DNA from: Zoroaster sp. YZ-2022
Lineage: Eukaryota > Echinodermata > Asteroidea > Forcipulatida > Zoroasteridae
DNA: 64,000 bases
Direction of reading: 5' to 3'
Assembly (NCBI GenBank): GCA_029582265.1
Contig: CM055828.1
Span: forward strand, 4,881,402-4,945,401
In this document: positions 61,101 to 64,000 of the stretch, one piece after another
Numbering within the stretch: the stretch's first letter is position 1
Layout: each line of letters begins with the position of its first letter
The notes under the pieces: generated by a model
Seen by the model: the letters and a program-made list of their open reading frames with translations, nothing else
What the model was told of the DNA's origin: nothing
The model's database searches: none
Translations under genes and position numbers: made by a program

Positions 61101-64000
61101 TAAAATCTTCCAGAATTCACAAGGGGTAAGTCTTGTAGTTTTCACAAAAAATATCACAAGGGGTAAGCATTGTAGTTTTCACCAAAAATATCACAAAGGG
61201 TAAGCATTGTAATTTTCACAAAAAATATCACAAGGGGTAAGCATTGTAGTTTTCCCCAATAAAATCCTCCAGAAATCGCAAGGGGTAAGTCTTGTAGTTT
61301 TCACAAAAAATATCACAAGGGGTTAGCCTTGTAGTTTTCACAAAAAATATCACAAGGGTTAAGCATTGTAGTTTTCACAAAAAATATCACAAGGGGTAAC
61401 CCTTGTAATTTTCACAAAAAATATCACAAGGGGTAAGCCTTGCAGTTTTTCCCCATAAAATCCTCCAGAAATCACAAGGGGTAGTCTTGTAGTTTTCACA
61501 AAAAATATCACAAGGGGTAAGCATTGTAGTTTTCACAAAAAATATCACAAGGGGTAAGCATTGTAGTTTTTCCCCATAAAATCCTCCAGAAATCACAAGG
61601 GGTAAGTCTTGTAGTTTTCACAAAAAATATCACAAGGGGTAAGCATTGTAGTTTTCACCAAAAATATCACAAGGGGTAAGCATTGTAGTTTTCACAAAAA
61701 TATCACAAGGGGTAAGTCTTGTAGTTTTCACAAAAAATTTCGCAAGGGTTAAGCATTGTAGTTTTCACAAAAAATATCACAAGGTGTAAGCATTGTAGTT
61801 TTTCCCCATAAAATCCTCCAGAAATCACAAGGGGTAATTCTTGTAGTTTTCACAAAAAATATCACAAGGGGTTAGCCTTGTAGTTTTCACAAAAAATATC
61901 ACAAGGGGTAAGCATTGTAGTTTTTCCCCATAAAATCCTCCAGAAATCACAAGGGGTAAGTCTTGTAGTTTTCACAAAAATATCACAAGGGGTAAGCATT
62001 GTAGTTTTCACAAAAAATATCACAAGGGGTTAGCATTGTAGTTTTTCCCCATAAAATCCTCCAGAAATCACAAGGGGTAAGTCTTGTAGTTTTCACAAAA
62101 AATATCACAAGGGGTTAGCCTTGTAGTTTTCACAAAAAATATCACAAGGGGTAAGCATTGTAGTTTTCACAAAAAATATCACAAGGGGTAAGCATTGTAG
62201 TTTTCACAAATAATATCCAACAGAAATCACAAGGGGTAAGTCTTGTAGTTTTCACAAAATTATCGCAAGGGGTAAGCATTGTAGTTTTCCCCAATAAAAT
62301 CTTCCATAATTCACAAGGGGTAAGTCTTGTAGTTTTCACAAAAAATATCACAAGGGGTAAGCATTGTAGTTTTCACAAAAAATATCACAAGGGGTAAGCA
62401 TTGTAGTTTTCACAAAACATATCACAAGGGGTAGGCCTTGCCGTTTTCCCCAATAAAATCCTCCAGAAATCACAAGGGGTAAGCATTGTAGTTTTCACCA
62501 AAAATATCACAAGGGGTAAGCATTGTAATTTTCACAAAAAATATCACAAGGGGTAAGCATTGTAGTTTTCCCCAATAAAATCCTCCAGAAATCACAAGGG
62601 GTAAGTCTTGTAGTTTTCACAAAAATATCACAAGGGGTAAGTCTTTTAGTTTTCCCAAACAATATCACAAGGGGTTAGCCTTGCCGTTTTCCCCAAAAAT
62701 CACAAGGGGTAAGCGTTGCAATGTTCACAAGAAATATCACAAGGGGCTAGCCTTGTACGTTTTCCCCAATAAAATCTTCCAGAATTCACAAGGGGGTAAG
62801 TCTTGTCGTTTTCACAAAAATATCACAAGGGGTAAGCATTGTAATTTTCACAAAAAATATCACAAGGGGTAAGCATTGTAATTTTCACAAAAAATATCAC
62901 AAGGGGTAAGCATTGTAGTTTTCCCCATTAAAATCTTCCAGAATTCACAAGGGGTAAGTCTTGTAGTTTTCACAAAAAATATCACAAGGGGTAAGCATTG
63001 TAGTTTTCCCCAATAAAATCCTCCAGAAATCACAAGGGGTAAGTCTTGTAGTTTTCACAAAAATATCACAAGGTGTAAGTCTTTTATTTTTCACCAAAAA
63101 TATAACATGGGGTAAGCATTTTAGTTTTCACCAAAATATCACAAGGGGTAAGCATTGTAGTTTTCACAAAATATATCACAAGGGGTAAGCATTGTAATTT
63201 TCACAAAAAATATCACAAGGTAAGCCTTGCCGTTTTCCAATAAAATCCTCCAGAAATCACAAAGGGGTATGCATTGCAATTTTCACAAAAATATCACAAG
63301 GTAAGTCTTTTAGTTTTCCCAAACAATATCACAAGGGTTAGCCTTGCCGTTTTCCCCAAAATCACAAGTGGTAAGCGTTGCAATGTTCACAAGAAATATC
63401 ACAAGGGGCTAGTTGGTTTCCCCCAATAAAATCTTCCAGAATTCACAAGGGGGTAAGTCTTGTCGTTTTCACAAAAATATCACAAGGGGTAGGCATTGTA
63501 ATTTTCACAAAAAATATCACAAGGGGTAAGCATTGTAATTTTCACAAAAAATATCACAAGGGGTAAGCATTGTAGGTTTCCCCAATAAAATCCTCCAGAA
63601 ATCACAAGGCGTAAGTCTTGTAGTTTTCACAAAAATATCACAAGGGGTAAGCATTGTAGTTTTCCCCATTAAAATCTTCCAGAATTCACAAGCGGTAAGT
63701 CTTGTAGTTTTCACAAAAAATATCACAACGGGTAATCATTGTAGTTTTCACAAAAAATATCACAAGGGGTAAGTCTTGTAGTTTTCACAAAAAATTTCAC
63801 AAGGGGTAAGCATTGTAGTTTTCACAAAAAATATCACAAGGGGTAGGCCTTGCCGCTTTCCCCAATAAAATCCTCCAGAAATCACAAGGGGTAAGCATTG
63901 TAGTTTTCACCAAAAATATCACAAGGGGTAAGCATTGTAATTTTCACAAAAAATATCACAAGGGGTAAGCATTGTAGTTTTCCCCAATAAAATCCTCCAG
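58150..64000. repeat. 37/48-bp composite tandem array, continues past window end
   Basis: Two unit types are mixed. The short one (37 bp) is GTAGTTTTCACAAAAAATAT plus CACAAGGGGTAAGCATT. The long one (48 bp) is GTAGTTTTCCCCAATAAAAT plus CCTCCAGAAATCACAAGGGG and TAAGTCTT. They are arranged in higher-order blocks: the block at about 60480-60881 is repeated almost exactly at 60882-61283 (402 bp), and a segment with GGTAGGCCTTGCCG recurs at 59231, 62430 and 63841. About 140-150 units are visible. The 60-90-codon minus-strand ORFs with FFVKTTRLTPC-type repeats are periodicity artefacts. Confidence 0.96.

Noticed and set aside
58300..63726. Recurrent 69-codon minus-strand ORFs (FFVKTTRLTPC type)
   Set aside because: By-products of the 37/48-bp array. 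Frame and length follow unit arrangement, with no domain.
46147..64000. CRISPR array
   Set aside because: Units are contiguous without unique spacers, and the host is eukaryotic.

Overview
The window is eukaryotic, AT-rich and mostly non-coding. It reads like an invertebrate deuterostome genome, most likely an echinoderm. The reasons are a KLF6/7-type gene with a metazoan intron position and long introns, abundant ACATGTAC-type simple sequence, a tRNA-Leu-derived SINE, many short non-autonomous DNA transposons, and long G or C homopolymers. The species call is inference.

Only one gene is secure: a Kruppel-like factor of the KLF6/7 subfamily on the + strand. Its large coding exon (16558-17146) carries the acidic and serine-rich N-terminal part, a TPPSSPE motif and zinc finger 1. 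After a 13.4-kb intron, the last coding exon (30502-30677) carries zinc fingers 2 and 3 and the stop. The first coding exon, which in vertebrate KLF6/7 holds the conserved N-terminus, was not found and is probably upstream of the window. A 3' UTR follows from 30678; its end is not resolved.

Bases 1-46100 apart from these exons are intronic or intergenic DNA filled with dispersed repeats. There are three TTAA-bounded (piggyBac-like) MITE families, a hAT-type MITE family with 8-bp target duplications, two facing foldback elements just upstream of the KLF exon, a near-perfect 123-bp palindrome, a tRNA-Leu(CAA)-derived SINE nested in a MITE, and two stem-loop repeat families.

Bases 46147-64000 are a different landscape, with four unrelated tandem arrays in 18 kb. 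They are a 56-bp satellite of about 120 copies, a 15-bp minisatellite, an 18-bp C/A minisatellite whose minus strand is saturated with G-quadruplex-type motifs, and a 37/48-bp array that runs off the window end. A diverged copy of the last array lies in opposite orientation on its left. Between the two arms are two tRNA-like sequences with pol III A and B boxes, T-run terminators and a shared downstream 10-mer. The long ORFs in these arrays are by-products of periodicity.
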